DNA of 64,000 nucleotides from an uncultured Verrucomicrobiota bacterium (GCA_903907995.1 CAIVQH010000019.1:62001-126000), one strand, 5' to 3'; shown: positions 53,042 through 61,844, counted from the first letter of the stretch. Made by a program: numbers and translations. The notes: generated by a model not told the origin, from the letters alone.

Positions 53042-53649
53042 GCGACTTGGCCGAAGCCAGCGAGTTGGCGGCCGCCAAGACGACGCTGCGCCGCGAAGTC
53101 CGTACCCGCGTCGCACTGCTGACTCCGGAGCAGCGCGTCTTAGCGGCCAGTGCTTTTCTTCAGCGCATGATGGCGTGGTCCGTCTGGCGCGAGGCTCGCA
53201 CGCTATTGTTAACGTGGTCATTGCCTGACGAGCTTTCGGCTACCGGTCTGATCGCGGCAGCACTGGCGGCGGGCAAGCGGGTGACGCTGCCCGGTTTTGA
53301 TCCCGCCACCGGCCAATATACCGCCTACGAGGTCAATCATCACGAGGATGACCTGGTCGCCGGCAAGTTCGGCATCCGCGAACCGCACCCGGGCCTTCTT
53401 AAGGTTTCTCTTACCGAACTGGACTTGGTTATCGTTCCCGGCGTAGCGTTCGACGCCGCGGGAAATCGGCTCGGGAGAGGCAGAGGCTTCTACGACCGGT
53501 TACTCGCAGAGGCTACTTGTGCGGACTTCTGCGGAATCGGGTTTGACGAGCAGATCGTTACCCGGGTGCCGGTGGGGCCGCACGACATTCAACTTCATTA
53601 CTTGCTGACACCGTCGCGAGTCCTGATCTGTCGCGCGGCGGAGTGCTGA
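53038..53649 (+). CDS. 5-formyltetrahydrofolate cyclo-ligase
   Basis: 203 residues. Converts 5-formyl-THF to 5,10-methenyl-THF with ATP. The N-terminus has KTTLRREVRTRVALLTPEQR, and the signature is VIVPGVAFDAAGNRLGRGRG followed by FYDRLLAE. The folate/ATP-binding part FGIREPHPG is present. It starts inside the rarA stop (ATGA), so it is translationally coupled to it, and is followed at four bases by rny. Confidence 0.93.
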   Translation: MSDLAEASELAAAKTTLRREVRTRVALLTPEQRVLAASAFLQRMMAWSVWREARTLLLTWSLPDELSATGLIAAALAAGKRVTLPGFDPATGQYTAYEVNHHEDDLVAGKFGIREPHPGLLKVSLTELDLVIVPGVAFDAAGNRLGRGRGFYDRLLAEATCADFCGIGFDEQIVTRVPVGPHDIQLHYLLTPSRVLICRAAEC

Positions 53650-53653
53650 AACC

Positions 53654-55216
53654 ATGCAGACGGAGACTGTGCTCATTGTGGCACTCCTGTGCGCGGGCGC
53701 CGGTTACGGCGTCGGCTTCGTCATATCCCGGCTCAAGGAACGCGCCTTGCGGGCCGAGCTCAGCGCCAAGGAACGGGAACAGGAGGAAAAGCTCCGTCGC
53801 AGTTCCGAGGCCGCCCAACTTTCCGCCAAGGTCGCCGCCCAGGAACAGCTCGTGCGGGATCGCGCCGAACTGGAAAAATCCCTTGCCTCCCAGCGCGAGG
53901 CCATCACCACTGACGAACGCCGCATCGCCGAGCGCGAGTCGCTGGTCAACCGGCAGATGGATCGTTTTGCGCTGCAGGAAACGGACCTGCGCCAGCGTGC
54001 CGAGCAGATCGACACCTCCCGTACCGACCTGGAAAAGGAACGCATCGACCTGCGCCGCCTGGCCGCCGACTGCAAGGCGCGCATGGAGCAGGTGTCCGGG
54101 CTCGACAGCGCCTCCGCCCGCACGTTGCTGCTCAAGGAGATCGAGCGCGAGTCGTCGAAGGACGCCGCCGACCTTTCCCGTCACATTCTGGATGACGCGC
54201 GGCACCGTTCCGAGGAGCAGGCCCGGCGCATTCTGGCCACCGCGCTGCAACGTTACGCCGCCACGCACACCTTTGAGACGACCACCGCCACGGTTGCACT
54301 GACCGGTGACGACATGAAGGGCCGCATCATCGGCCGTGAGGGGCGCAACATCCGCGCTTTCGAGGCCGTGACCGGCGTGACCGTGCTCGTAGATGACACG
54401 CCCAACGCCGTGGTGCTTTCGGGCTTTGACCCGGTACGCCGCGAGGTCGCGCGCCAATCCATGGAGCGGCTTATTCTCGATGGACGCATCCACCCGACCC
54501 GCATCGAGGAGGTCGTCAATGCGGTGACGACGGAGATGGACGGCTTCATCCAGCGGACGGGCGAGGACGCCGTGTTCCGCTCTGGCCTGCCGCCGCTGAA
54601 TCCCGAAGTGGCGAAGGTCCTGGGCAAGCTGCACTTCCGGCACAGCTATTCGCAGAACGTGCTGGAGCACTGCGTCGAGGTGGCGCACCTGTGCGGCCTC
54701 ATGGCGGCGGAAATGGGCGAGAACATCCAGGCCGCCAAGCGGGCCGGGCTGCTCCACGACATTGGCAAGGCGATGACCCACGAGATCGAGGGGCCGCACG
54801 CCCTCGTCGGCGCGGATTTCCTCAAGCGCCACGGTGAGCCGCTCGACATTGTCAATGGCGTGGCCAGCCACCATCAGGAGGTCGCCCACGAGAATCTTTA
54901 CGGCATCCTCGTTGCTGCCGCCGATGCGATCAGCGCCTCCCGCCCCGGCTCCCGCAGCGAGAGCATGACGACTTACATCAAGCGGCTGGAGAATCTGGAG
55001 CAGATCGCCCTCAGCTTTCCCGGCGTGGAAAAGGCCTTCGCCGTCCAGGCCGGTCGCGAGCTGCGGGTCGTGGTGCGCCCGGAGGTGGTGGACGACAGCG
55101 CCTCGCTGCTGCTGGCCCGCCAGCTCGCCCGCAAGATCGAGGACGAACTGCTCTACCCGGGGCAGATCCGCATCACGGTCATCCGCGAGACGCGCTGCGT
55201 GGAGTTTGCGAAGTAG
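53654..55216 (+). CDS. rny: Ribonuclease Y
   Basis: A membrane-bound endoribonuclease that starts mRNA decay. 520 residues. One N-terminal membrane helix (VLIVALLCAGAGYGVGFVI) leads to a long coiled coil (about 30-190, Glu/Arg/Gln-rich), then a KH domain with GRIIGREGRNIRAFEAV (about 222), then an HD metal-dependent domain with LLHDIGKAMTHE (about 368) and the family ending GQIRITVIRETRCVEFAK. The length and order match RNase Y exactly. Confidence 0.96.
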   Translation: MQTETVLIVALLCAGAGYGVGFVISRLKERALRAELSAKEREQEEKLRRSSEAAQLSAKVAAQEQLVRDRAELEKSLASQREAITTDERRIAERESLVNRQMDRFALQETDLRQRAEQIDTSRTDLEKERIDLRRLAADCKARMEQVSGLDSASARTLLLKEIERESSKDAADLSRHILDDARHRSEEQARRILATALQRYAATHTFETTTATVALTGDDMKGRIIGREGRNIRAFEAVTGVTVLVDDTPNAVVLSGFDPVRREVARQSMERLILDGRIHPTRIEEVVNAVTTEMDGFIQRTGEDAVFRSGLPPLNPEVAKVLGKLHFRHSYSQNVLEHCVEVAHLCGLMAAEMGENIQAAKRAGLLHDIGKAMTHEIEGPHALVGADFLKRHGEPLDIVNGVASHHQEVAHENLYGILVAAADAISASRPGSRSESMTTYIKRLENLEQIALSFPGVEKAFAVQAGRELRVVVRPEVVDDSASLLLARQLARKIEDELLYPGQIRITVIRETRCVEFAK

Positions 55217-55266
55217 GCCGGCTCAAGGGTTCAAGGTGCGGCTGGCACGTTTGTCCAACCTATCCG

Positions 55267-55890
55267 ATGAAACGCCGGCCCCTCCAACTTCTGATCGGCG
55301 GATTTGCCGTGGTGGCTCTGCTGCTGCTGGCCGGGGCGCTCACGTATTCGTTGCGCTACCGCGTGCCCGCAGAAGACCGCGTGGCCGAGGATTTCCTTTC
55401 GACCATGAGCCGGCAGCGTTCCCGGGGAACCAGCCCCTCCGACGCGAAGGCGACCGCTCCGGTGCCGGTGTCAGCCCTGGTCCGCATCATGGTCCGGCCG
55501 GACTCGGCGTTCACCCGGCTTTATCGAAAGACATGGGACAATCTCCCTACATGGCTCAAGCGCCATTGCCCGCGTCCAATGGACGAGCGTACCCGGGGGG
55601 TGCTGGTGCGGATGTACCTCATGGACCACGAAAATCAGGCCGAGGCGCTGCCGGTTCTGGCGGCGGCGCTGACGAATCCCCACAGCGGCAACCGGGCAGC
55701 GGCCCTGGCACTCTTTCACGACGTGGGAACCTGGGTGCCCGATACCATTGTGGAACCGGCGCTGAAGGGCTTGCAGGACACCAATGCCGCCGTCCAGCTG
55801 CAAGTCCTCGAATCGCTCCAGAAAGTTTGGCCGACCCAGCCTGACCTGGCCCGCCGGATTGAGGAGATGCGGCGCGTGGTAAAGCCGTGA
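55267..55890 (+). CDS. Hypothetical membrane-anchored protein with HEAT-like repeats
   Basis: 207 residues. One N-terminal membrane helix (LLIGGFAVVALLLLAGALTY). The rest is helical, ending in HEAT-like pairs (LPVLAAALTNPHSGNRAAAL, ALKGLQDTNAAVQLQVLESL). No family name can be given. It follows rny at 50 bases and may share its transcript. Confidence 0.7.
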   Translation: MKRRPLQLLIGGFAVVALLLLAGALTYSLRYRVPAEDRVAEDFLSTMSRQRSRGTSPSDAKATAPVPVSALVRIMVRPDSAFTRLYRKTWDNLPTWLKRHCPRPMDERTRGVLVRMYLMDHENQAEALPVLAAALTNPHSGNRAAALALFHDVGTWVPDTIVEPALKGLQDTNAAVQLQVLESLQKVWPTQPDLARRIEEMRRVVKP

Positions 55891-55923
55891 AAGCCAAGGC
55901 GACGAGTGACGCCGTCCGCCTTC

Positions 55924-55951
55924 ACTCGGGATTCGAAATTCGAAATTCTCC
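55924..55951. repeat. Heptanucleotide tandem array (ATTCGAA type)
   Basis: Units ACTCGGG, ATTCGAA, ATTCGAA, ATTCTCC, about 60 bases upstream of xseA. Confidence 0.85.
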
Positions 55952-56012
55952 GTATATCCCCAATTAACGCAGGTTGTTCCCCTCCACGAAACCCCGCACC
56001 TTAGCCCGGAGG

Positions 56013-57515
56013 ATGGGGCGCAAACCGTCAACGCAATGGGACTTCGGGGAACTCTTCCCAGTGGCAGAGACGCGTCAGGTATTCTCGGTCACGGACCTCA
56101 CGTTGCGGCTGAAGAAGCTGATTGAGAAGGAGTTCGCAAAGGTCCTCGTCAGCGGCGAGATCTCCAACTGGCGGCTGCAATCCTCCGGCCACGCCTATTT
56201 CGTGCTCAAGGATGCCAACGCGCAGCTCAACTGCGTGCTCTTCCGCGGCGAAGATGGGGTGGACCGCGCGTTTCTGCGCGATGGCGCGCGCGTCACGCTT
56301 GGCGGCGAACTGACCGTGTACGAGCCCCGGGGGGCCTACCAGTTGCGGGTCACATCGGCCGAAGTGCAGGGCGTGGGTGCCCTGCAGGCGGCCTTTGAGC
56401 GCCTCAAGGCGAAGCTGAATGCGGAAGGCCTGTTTGATCCGGCGCGCAAACGCGCGATCCCGGCCTTTCCCCGGCGTATCGGCCTCGTGACGTCCCCGAC
56501 CGGCGCGGCGATTCAGGATGTGCTGCACGTGATCGGCCGGCGGTTTGCCGGACTGGAAATCGTGCTCGTACCCGTGCGGGTGCAAGGGAAGGGGGCGGAA
56601 ACGGAAATCGCGGAGGCGATTGCCTTGCTCAACCGGTGGTCTGCGGCGGAGAGCGGAGCAGGGGGCAAAGGGGGCATGGGAGCAAGGGAGACTGGTCCCT
56701 CTGGCCCACTGACTCACCCCCTTACTGGCTCACTCGTAGCCCCTCGCCTTGATGCGATCCTCCTCACGCGCGGCGGCGGCTCCCTCGAGGATCTGTGGTG
56801 TTTCAACGAGGAAGTGGTCGCACGGGCCATTGCCGCCTCGGCGGTGTCGGTGGTCTCCGCCGTCGGTCACGAGATTGATTTCACGATTGCCGACTTCGTG
56901 GCCGACCTGCGCGCCGCGACGCCGAGTGCGGCGGCGGAGATTCTTACGCAGGGCTACGTGGGTTGTGCCGGCTTCGTGGCCGCCGCCGGCCAGCGGCTGC
57001 GGCAGCTGATGCGGCAGCGCCTGGAATGGTCGCGCGACGAATGGCGCGGCCTGGGCCGCCGTTTCCTGCGCTGCCATCCCCGCCGCCGGCTCGAGAACCA
57101 GGCGCAGAGGCTGGATGACTACACAGGAACACTGCTGCGTCTCGCCCGTGGGGCCATCCGGGCCGAGCAACAACGACTGACCGTGTGGTCCCGGCGCATC
57201 GTGGCGCTCAAGCCTGCGAATGCCATCCATCGTCGTCGGGCCGGTGTGGAAGATCTGCGCCGTCGCCTGCTGAATGCGGCGAAGAACGGGCTGATCGCGC
57301 CGCGCACCGAGGTTTCCAGATTGTCTGAGGCGTTGCGCCTGCTGTCCCCGCTCAATGTGCTGGAAAGGGGCTACTCGATCACGCTGGATGCCAGGACCGG
57401 AGCCGTGGTGCGTTCGACCAAGGCCGTTTCACCCGGTCAGCATCTGCGCACCCGGCTGGCGCAAGGAGAGATCGAGTCGGTCGTAATAGCGCCGTCGGAC
57501 GCGAAGGCTCCATAA
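56013..57515 (+). CDS. xseA: Exodeoxyribonuclease VII large subunit
   Basis: Single-strand-specific exonuclease subunit. N-terminal OB fold: VFSVTDLTLRLKKLIEKEF, VSGEISNWRLQSSGHAYFVL. Core: IPAFPRRIGLVTSPTGAAIQD, TRGGGSLEDLWCFNEE, AVGHEIDFTIADFVADLRA. C-terminal coiled coil and LLSPLNVLERGYSITLD. Start ATG 56013 is directly preceded by GGAGG, which is too close for standard spacing; GTG 56061 or TTG 55974 are alternatives. Residues about 215-241, encoded by tandem repeats, interrupt the family pattern between LLNRWS and APRLDAILLTRGGG. No small subunit (xseB) is adjacent. Confidence 0.94.
   Translation: MGRKPSTQWDFGELFPVAETRQVFSVTDLTLRLKKLIEKEFAKVLVSGEISNWRLQSSGHAYFVLKDANAQLNCVLFRGEDGVDRAFLRDGARVTLGGELTVYEPRGAYQLRVTSAEVQGVGALQAAFERLKAKLNAEGLFDPARKRAIPAFPRRIGLVTSPTGAAIQDVLHVIGRRFAGLEIVLVPVRVQGKGAETEIAEAIALLNRWSAAESGAGGKGGMGARETGPSGPLTHPLTGSLVAPRLDAILLTRGGGSLEDLWCFNEEVVARAIAASAVSVVSAVGHEIDFTIADFVADLRAATPSAAAEILTQGYVGCAGFVAAAGQRLRQLMRQRLEWSRDEWRGLGRRFLRCHPRRRLENQAQRLDDYTGTLLRLARGAIRAEQQRLTVWSRRIVALKPANAIHRRRAGVEDLRRRLLNAAKNGLIAPRTEVSRLSEALRLLSPLNVLERGYSITLDARTGAVVRSTKAVSPGQHLRTRLAQGEIESVVIAPSDAKAP
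56658..56737. repeat. Short tandem arrays inside xseA
   Basis: Four 8-nt units (GCAGGGGG, CAAAGGGG, GCATGGGA, GCAAGGGA) at 56658-56689, then CTGG/ACTG-containing units at 56692-56737 resembling the array at 35333. Translated in frame as a Gly/Pro/Thr-rich loop. Confidence 0.72.
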
Positions 57516-57594
57516 ATTTGGGAGAGTCCGGATGGTGCCGTGTCTCCGGGGTCGCCTATGCAGAGAAAGGATCGAGTAGTTTGCCGTCTCGGCC

Positions 57595-57615
57595 CTCCTG
57601 TCTCCTGTCTCCTCC
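57595..57615. repeat. Heptanucleotide tandem array (CTCCTGT type)
   Basis: Units CTCCTGT, CTCCTGT, CTCCTCC, ending two bases before the stop codon of the convergent SNF2 gene. Confidence 0.7.
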
Positions 57616-57617
57616 AC

Positions 57618-60600
57618 TCAGCTGAGCAGTTCCTGGATCTCGTCCCAGCTCAGTGACTCCGTGAACGCTTCCTCACCCGTCAGCGTCGCGGCGATGATCT
57701 CCCGTTTCTTGCGTTGCAGGTTGAGGATCTTCTCCTCGACCGTCCCGCGCGTGATGAGCTTGTAGTTCGTCACCACACGCGTCTGCCCGATACGGTGCGC
57801 GCGATCCGTCGCCTGATCCTCCACCGCCGGATTCCACCACGGGTCGAAGTGGATGACCGTGTCCGCCCCGGTGAGATTGAGGCCGACACCACCGGCCTTC
57901 AGCGAGATGAGGAACACCGGCACTTTCTCGTCGCCCTGGAAGCGCTCGACCACGGCGCCACGGTCCTTGGTGGAGCCATCGAGATAGCAATGGTCCAGCT
58001 CCCGCGCGGCGAGTTCCTCACGGAGCAGGGCGAGCATCGAGGTGAACTGGCTGAACACGAGCACGCGATGGCCGCCATCGACGATCTCATCCAGCAGTTC
58101 GCCGAAGAACTGGAGCTTGCCGCTCGTTTCGGTGGCCGACGCCGCAGACTCATCCGCACCGCGTTGGTCTGCGGGCTTGAGCAGGCGCAGATCGCAGCAC
58201 ACCTGCCGCAGCCGCAGCAGCGCTGTGAGCACGAGCATCCGGCTTTTGGCCAGCCCCTGTTCGCCGACCGCCTCCAGCACCTCCTTGCGCGTGTGCGAGA
58301 GCAGCTGTTTGTACACCGCCGCCTGTTCGTCGGTGAGCTCACACCAGGCGATCTGTTCCAGTTTGGCGGGCAGATCCTTGGCCACGTCGCGCTTGAGACG
58401 GCGCAGCAGGAACGGTTTCACGCGCTTTGCCAGCCGGGCGATGCTGGCGGTATCCTTCTCCTTGGTGATGGGCAGCTCGTAGCGCTCGCGAAAATCCTGC
58501 GCGGAGCCCAGATAGCCGGGCATGAGGAAGTCGTAGAGGCTCCAGAGATCGAGCACGGAATTCTCCAACGGCGTGCCCGTGAGCACGAGGCGGTGAGCCG
58601 AGCGGATCGACTTCACGGCGACCGCGTTCTGCGTCTGGCGGTTCTTGATGTGCTGGGCCTCGTCCAGCACGACCGTGTCAAATTCCAGCCCGCGATACCG
58701 CTCCGCATCGCGCCGGATCAGCGCATAGCTGGTGATGACCAGGTCACTCTGAGGGACACGCGCGAAGTCCGCATGCCGGTCTGGACCGCTCAGGGCAAGC
58801 ACCCGCAGCTCCGGCGTGAACTTGGCGGCCTCGGCGGCCCAATTGAAGACGAGCGAGGTTGGGCAGATGACCAAAGTAGGACGGGCGTCCCGCCCGTCTT
58901 CATTATTTGTCTTTTCGGGCCGAACGGATGCTGATCCAGGGGCGGAGAGTGCTGGAGCCGTGCGGTCCTCCACTCGGACACCCGATCCGTGTCCCACACG
59001 ATACTGGCCAGCGGTGAGTCGAGCGTTCGCGGGATTTTTCCGGATATAGTCCGCAAATTTCTCCCAAGCCGCGCTGTTGCGAACAATGTGATCGAAGACT
59101 TCGTCCTGCCAAAGTGGGCCGGTGCGACCGATCAGCTTGTTGATCTGATGGGCGGTGAAGCTGCGCCATCCTTGAAGAATCTGGCCGAGTTCAAAGCTGG
59201 CAAGCGGTGTCACCAAGGCGTGAACGTGATTGGGCATCACAACGAACCAGTCCAGCACGTAACGCTCACTGTCGAAATGCCGCAGCGATCCCTCAACGAT
59301 TTCTGCGAGGTCAGGCCGCTTCAGCAGACAGCTTCCCTCGCCAGCGTCCAGCCACCGGTTCAACCGCTCACCAAAACGGTCATGGAACTCCTCGGCCAGT
59401 TCGGCTGTCCAAGGGCGCGGATGCGCGGTAATCCAAGCGTCCCGCTCCGCCTGCCAGCGTCCAATCTTCTCCGCTGGCAAAGAGTCGGCGAGACGATAGG
59501 TGACGAAATAGGTGGTGCCATCCTGCCGCCAATGCGGCAGATGGCGCAGGGAAACGCTGGCCGGACGACTGGGGTCAAACGCCTTGAACATCGCCAACGC
59601 AGGACGGGCGTCCCGCCCGTCTTCATTATTATCTCCTCTTCCGGACACGTTACGGGCGGCGGGCCCGGCGTCTCGATGTGTTTTCTCTGATGGCATGCCC
59701 TCTGGCGCAGGGGCGGAGAAATTGGAAGACGGGCGGGACACCCGTCCTACTAGGGTGGACAGATGCGTCAGCACCTGCAGCGTCTTGCCGAGGCCCATCT
59801 CATCCGCGAGCACCCCGCCGAAATGGTTGTCGCGGAGAAAGCGCAGCCACGCGACACCATGCTTCTGGTAGGGCCGCAGCACCGCGTCGAGGCTGCCGAG
59901 GGGCGGGCACACCAGCTTCGCCTCGCCCGTCTGCTGCCGGACCTGTTCGCGCCATTGCGGCGGCGCGCCGACGGTGAAGCCCTGCTCCTGCAAGGTCGCG
60001 TCGAGAAAGCCCGCCTGCTCCGTGCCCATGCGGTAGCGCGTGACACCGAGGTCGGCCGCGCCGGTGCGCTGCTGCGGCGCACAGTCGAGCAGCACCTCCT
60101 GCAACTCCTCGACTGCGCCGGAATCGATCAGCGCGAATTTGCCGTTGCGCAGCTTGCGCCCGCCGCCGCGCAGCAATTGCTGGATGTCCGCCGCGCTGAA
60201 TCGCTCGCCTTCGCCCGACTTGAAGCCGACCTCCAGGTCAAACCATTGCTCCCCGCTCGGCAGCACCCGGAACTCCGGCGTGATCCGCTCGAAATTCTTT
60301 TCCGTGCTGCGCTCCAGCCGTTCCTCGAGCGCCACCTGCCACTCACGCTCCAGCCGGGGAAACTCACGCGCAAAAAATGCGATCACCTGATCCTGCCCCG
60401 TGAGCTGCCACTGGCCCTGCGAATTTGGCCCGGTGAACCCCGCCGCCCGCAGCCGCATGTACGCCTTGTGCTCCGAACCCAGGTCGCGCGTCGAGTAGCG
60501 GCGCGGATTTATGGGGTCGGGCAGCCACGCCGACTCCTCTTTCGCGGTGACGCCCACCGTCATGATGCGTGGCCCATACGCGCACTGGAGCGTGCCGGAA

Positions 60601-61844
60601 AGCTGGGCCAGCCCGCCGGCGAGATTGAGGATGAACTTCGGTGCCTGCGGCGAGAGCTCGAAATCCTCGAGGCGGAAGTTGCACTCCACCGGACTCACGG
60701 CGGCGAGTCGCGGCCAGTCCTGCGACAGAAACTGCGGCACCTGCGTGCGCGGCAGCCGGATCTCCCGCTGCAACACCTCGCGGAACTGCGGCGCCAACGC
60801 CAACGGCGCCAGCGTAGGACGGGTGTCCTGCCGGTCTTCCATGCTTGTCTTTTCAGGCCGCGTGCCCGCTGGCGCAGAAGAGAGATTAGAAGACGGGCGG
60901 GACGCCCGTCCTACTTTGTTTCCGGCTTCCGTCAGCGCCCACGCGTTCGTCCCGTCGCTAAAAACCTGCGGCACCTTGATGCCTGGCTTGAGCCAGAGCG
61001 TGATCTCGCCAGTATCCTCCAAGGCCGCGCGGAGGGGCAGGGGAGAGGGATCGCGCGAGACATTGAGCGGCTGGTCGCGTCCGATCGTCAGGCGCGGATG
61101 TCCCGCGAGATGTGGCAGCAGCGCGAGGAAATCCTTGGCGGGCAGCTGCATCATGCCCGGCGTGTCACCGCCGGCGGCGAGTTCCGCAGCATCGAGCAGC
61201 CGCTCGTCCTCGGGGGCGAGCGCGAACGGGCCGGCCTTCACCAGTGAATTCAGCGGCCCGCGTCCCCGCCGGGTCGTGCCTTCGAAAACCAGCATTGCCC
61301 GTCCCCGCGCCATCGATTCCGCGAGATTCGGAGGAAAAATGACGCTGATCTCCAACCGCTCACCCGAGACCGAGCGTCCCAGCTTCACCGGATCACGGGA
61401 CGCGGCCGGCGCCGGTGCTACCGGGCGTCCGGTTGCCAACCCCGTGGGGCGGCCAGTCTTGGTGTCCGCCTCCACCTTGCCGCGGTTCAGATGATGAAGA
61501 CCCACCGCCACCGAATGGGCGCAGATCGTGCCATCCTCGCGCGCGGCCCGGCAGGTGCAGATGTTCTCGACATCAAAGCTGCTGTTGATGACCAGCCCGG
61601 CGCGATAGCTCGTCTCGCCCGCCTGCACGACGCCCTTGAGCAGGGGTGGCGTCCAGTTCGACGACAGCACCTTGCCGGCCGCGAGGAGGGCACGGGCGTG
61701 CTGCACGGCTTCCCAGCCGGCCGTCTTCTGGAAAAAGGCATCGTTGAGCAGAACTTCAGGCACGGGAGGGCCAGCGTAGGAAACACCGCGCCCCAACTTC
61801 AAAGCCCAAAGCGCTGGAATGATGGAACCGGATTGAGGCAGCAC
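57618..61844 (-). CDS. SWIM-zinc-finger SNF2-family helicase carrying an in-frame RAYT insertion
   Basis: 1408 residues without a stop. The SWIM finger CTCRAAREDGTICAHSV lies at about 93-110. SNF2 motif I is DEMGLGKT (681-688); motif Ia VICPTSLVFNW (about 991); motif II VLDEAQHIKN (about 1062); then VLTGTPLENS, and in the C-lobe VLVFSQFTSML, SLKAGGVGLNLTGADTVIHF and ATDRAHRIGQ. Between motifs I and Ia, residues about 699-991 are foreign: translated REP arms and a complete Y1 transposase. A second translated REP pair is at about 311-344. Helicase residues on both sides remain intact, so it may still work as a chromatin-like DNA translocase. A GTG at 61763 is an alternative start. Confidence 0.93.
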   Translation of the reverse strand: MLPQSGSIIPALWALKLGRGVSYAGPPVPEVLLNDAFFQKTAGWEAVQHARALLAAGKVLSSNWTPPLLKGVVQAGETSYRAGLVINSSFDVENICTCRAAREDGTICAHSVAVGLHHLNRGKVEADTKTGRPTGLATGRPVAPAPAASRDPVKLGRSVSGERLEISVIFPPNLAESMARGRAMLVFEGTTRRGRGPLNSLVKAGPFALAPEDERLLDAAELAAGGDTPGMMQLPAKDFLALLPHLAGHPRLTIGRDQPLNVSRDPSPLPLRAALEDTGEITLWLKPGIKVPQVFSDGTNAWALTEAGNKVGRASRPSSNLSSAPAGTRPEKTSMEDRQDTRPTLAPLALAPQFREVLQREIRLPRTQVPQFLSQDWPRLAAVSPVECNFRLEDFELSPQAPKFILNLAGGLAQLSGTLQCAYGPRIMTVGVTAKEESAWLPDPINPRRYSTRDLGSEHKAYMRLRAAGFTGPNSQGQWQLTGQDQVIAFFAREFPRLEREWQVALEERLERSTEKNFERITPEFRVLPSGEQWFDLEVGFKSGEGERFSAADIQQLLRGGGRKLRNGKFALIDSGAVEELQEVLLDCAPQQRTGAADLGVTRYRMGTEQAGFLDATLQEQGFTVGAPPQWREQVRQQTGEAKLVCPPLGSLDAVLRPYQKHGVAWLRFLRDNHFGGVLADEMGLGKTLQVLTHLSTLVGRVSRPSSNFSAPAPEGMPSEKTHRDAGPAARNVSGRGDNNEDGRDARPALAMFKAFDPSRPASVSLRHLPHWRQDGTTYFVTYRLADSLPAEKIGRWQAERDAWITAHPRPWTAELAEEFHDRFGERLNRWLDAGEGSCLLKRPDLAEIVEGSLRHFDSERYVLDWFVVMPNHVHALVTPLASFELGQILQGWRSFTAHQINKLIGRTGPLWQDEVFDHIVRNSAAWEKFADYIRKNPANARLTAGQYRVGHGSGVRVEDRTAPALSAPGSASVRPEKTNNEDGRDARPTLVICPTSLVFNWAAEAAKFTPELRVLALSGPDRHADFARVPQSDLVITSYALIRRDAERYRGLEFDTVVLDEAQHIKNRQTQNAVAVKSIRSAHRLVLTGTPLENSVLDLWSLYDFLMPGYLGSAQDFRERYELPITKEKDTASIARLAKRVKPFLLRRLKRDVAKDLPAKLEQIAWCELTDEQAAVYKQLLSHTRKEVLEAVGEQGLAKSRMLVLTALLRLRQVCCDLRLLKPADQRGADESAASATETSGKLQFFGELLDEIVDGGHRVLVFSQFTSMLALLREELAARELDHCYLDGSTKDRGAVVERFQGDEKVPVFLISLKAGGVGLNLTGADTVIHFDPWWNPAVEDQATDRAHRIGQTRVVTNYKLITRGTVEEKILNLQRKKREIIAATLTGEEAFTESLSWDEIQELLS
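58876..59750 (-). mobile_element. RAYT element: REP-associated tyrosine transposase with REP arms, inside SNF2 gene
   Basis: The transposase part reads from ATG 59591 to about 58950, about 215 residues, in the same frame as the host gene. It has the RAYT opening LPHWRQDGTTYFVTYRLADS, the HUH motif VVMPNHVHAL (host residues 873-875 are HVH) and the catalytic tyrosine Y933 in FADYIRKNPANARL. REP arms flank it: 58876-58901 on one side, and a pair at 59600-59624 and 59725-59750 on the other. No stop codon ends it; it reads through an arm into helicase motif Ia. Such single-strand transposases move or copy REP palindromes. It has no Shine-Dalgarno sequence of its own. Confidence 0.88.
60814..60914. 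repeat. Paired REP element (family 1), 101 bp, inside SNF2 gene
   Basis: Inverted arms 60814-60840 (GTAGGACGGGTGTCCTGCCG start) and 60889-60914, with a 48-base spacer. Translated in frame as a linker with GRASRPSSN at one end and RQDTRPTLA at the other. Same total length as the intergenic copy at 38566. Confidence 0.9.

Noticed and set aside
3644-57615. Short repeat arrays as CRISPR
   Set aside because: Units are 7-8 nt with no spacers, and no cas genes are present.
58876-59750. Insertion in the SNF2 gene as an intein
   Set aside because: No intein splice motifs (N-terminal Cys/Ser block A or C-terminal HN) at the borders; instead there are REP arms and Y1 transposase motifs.
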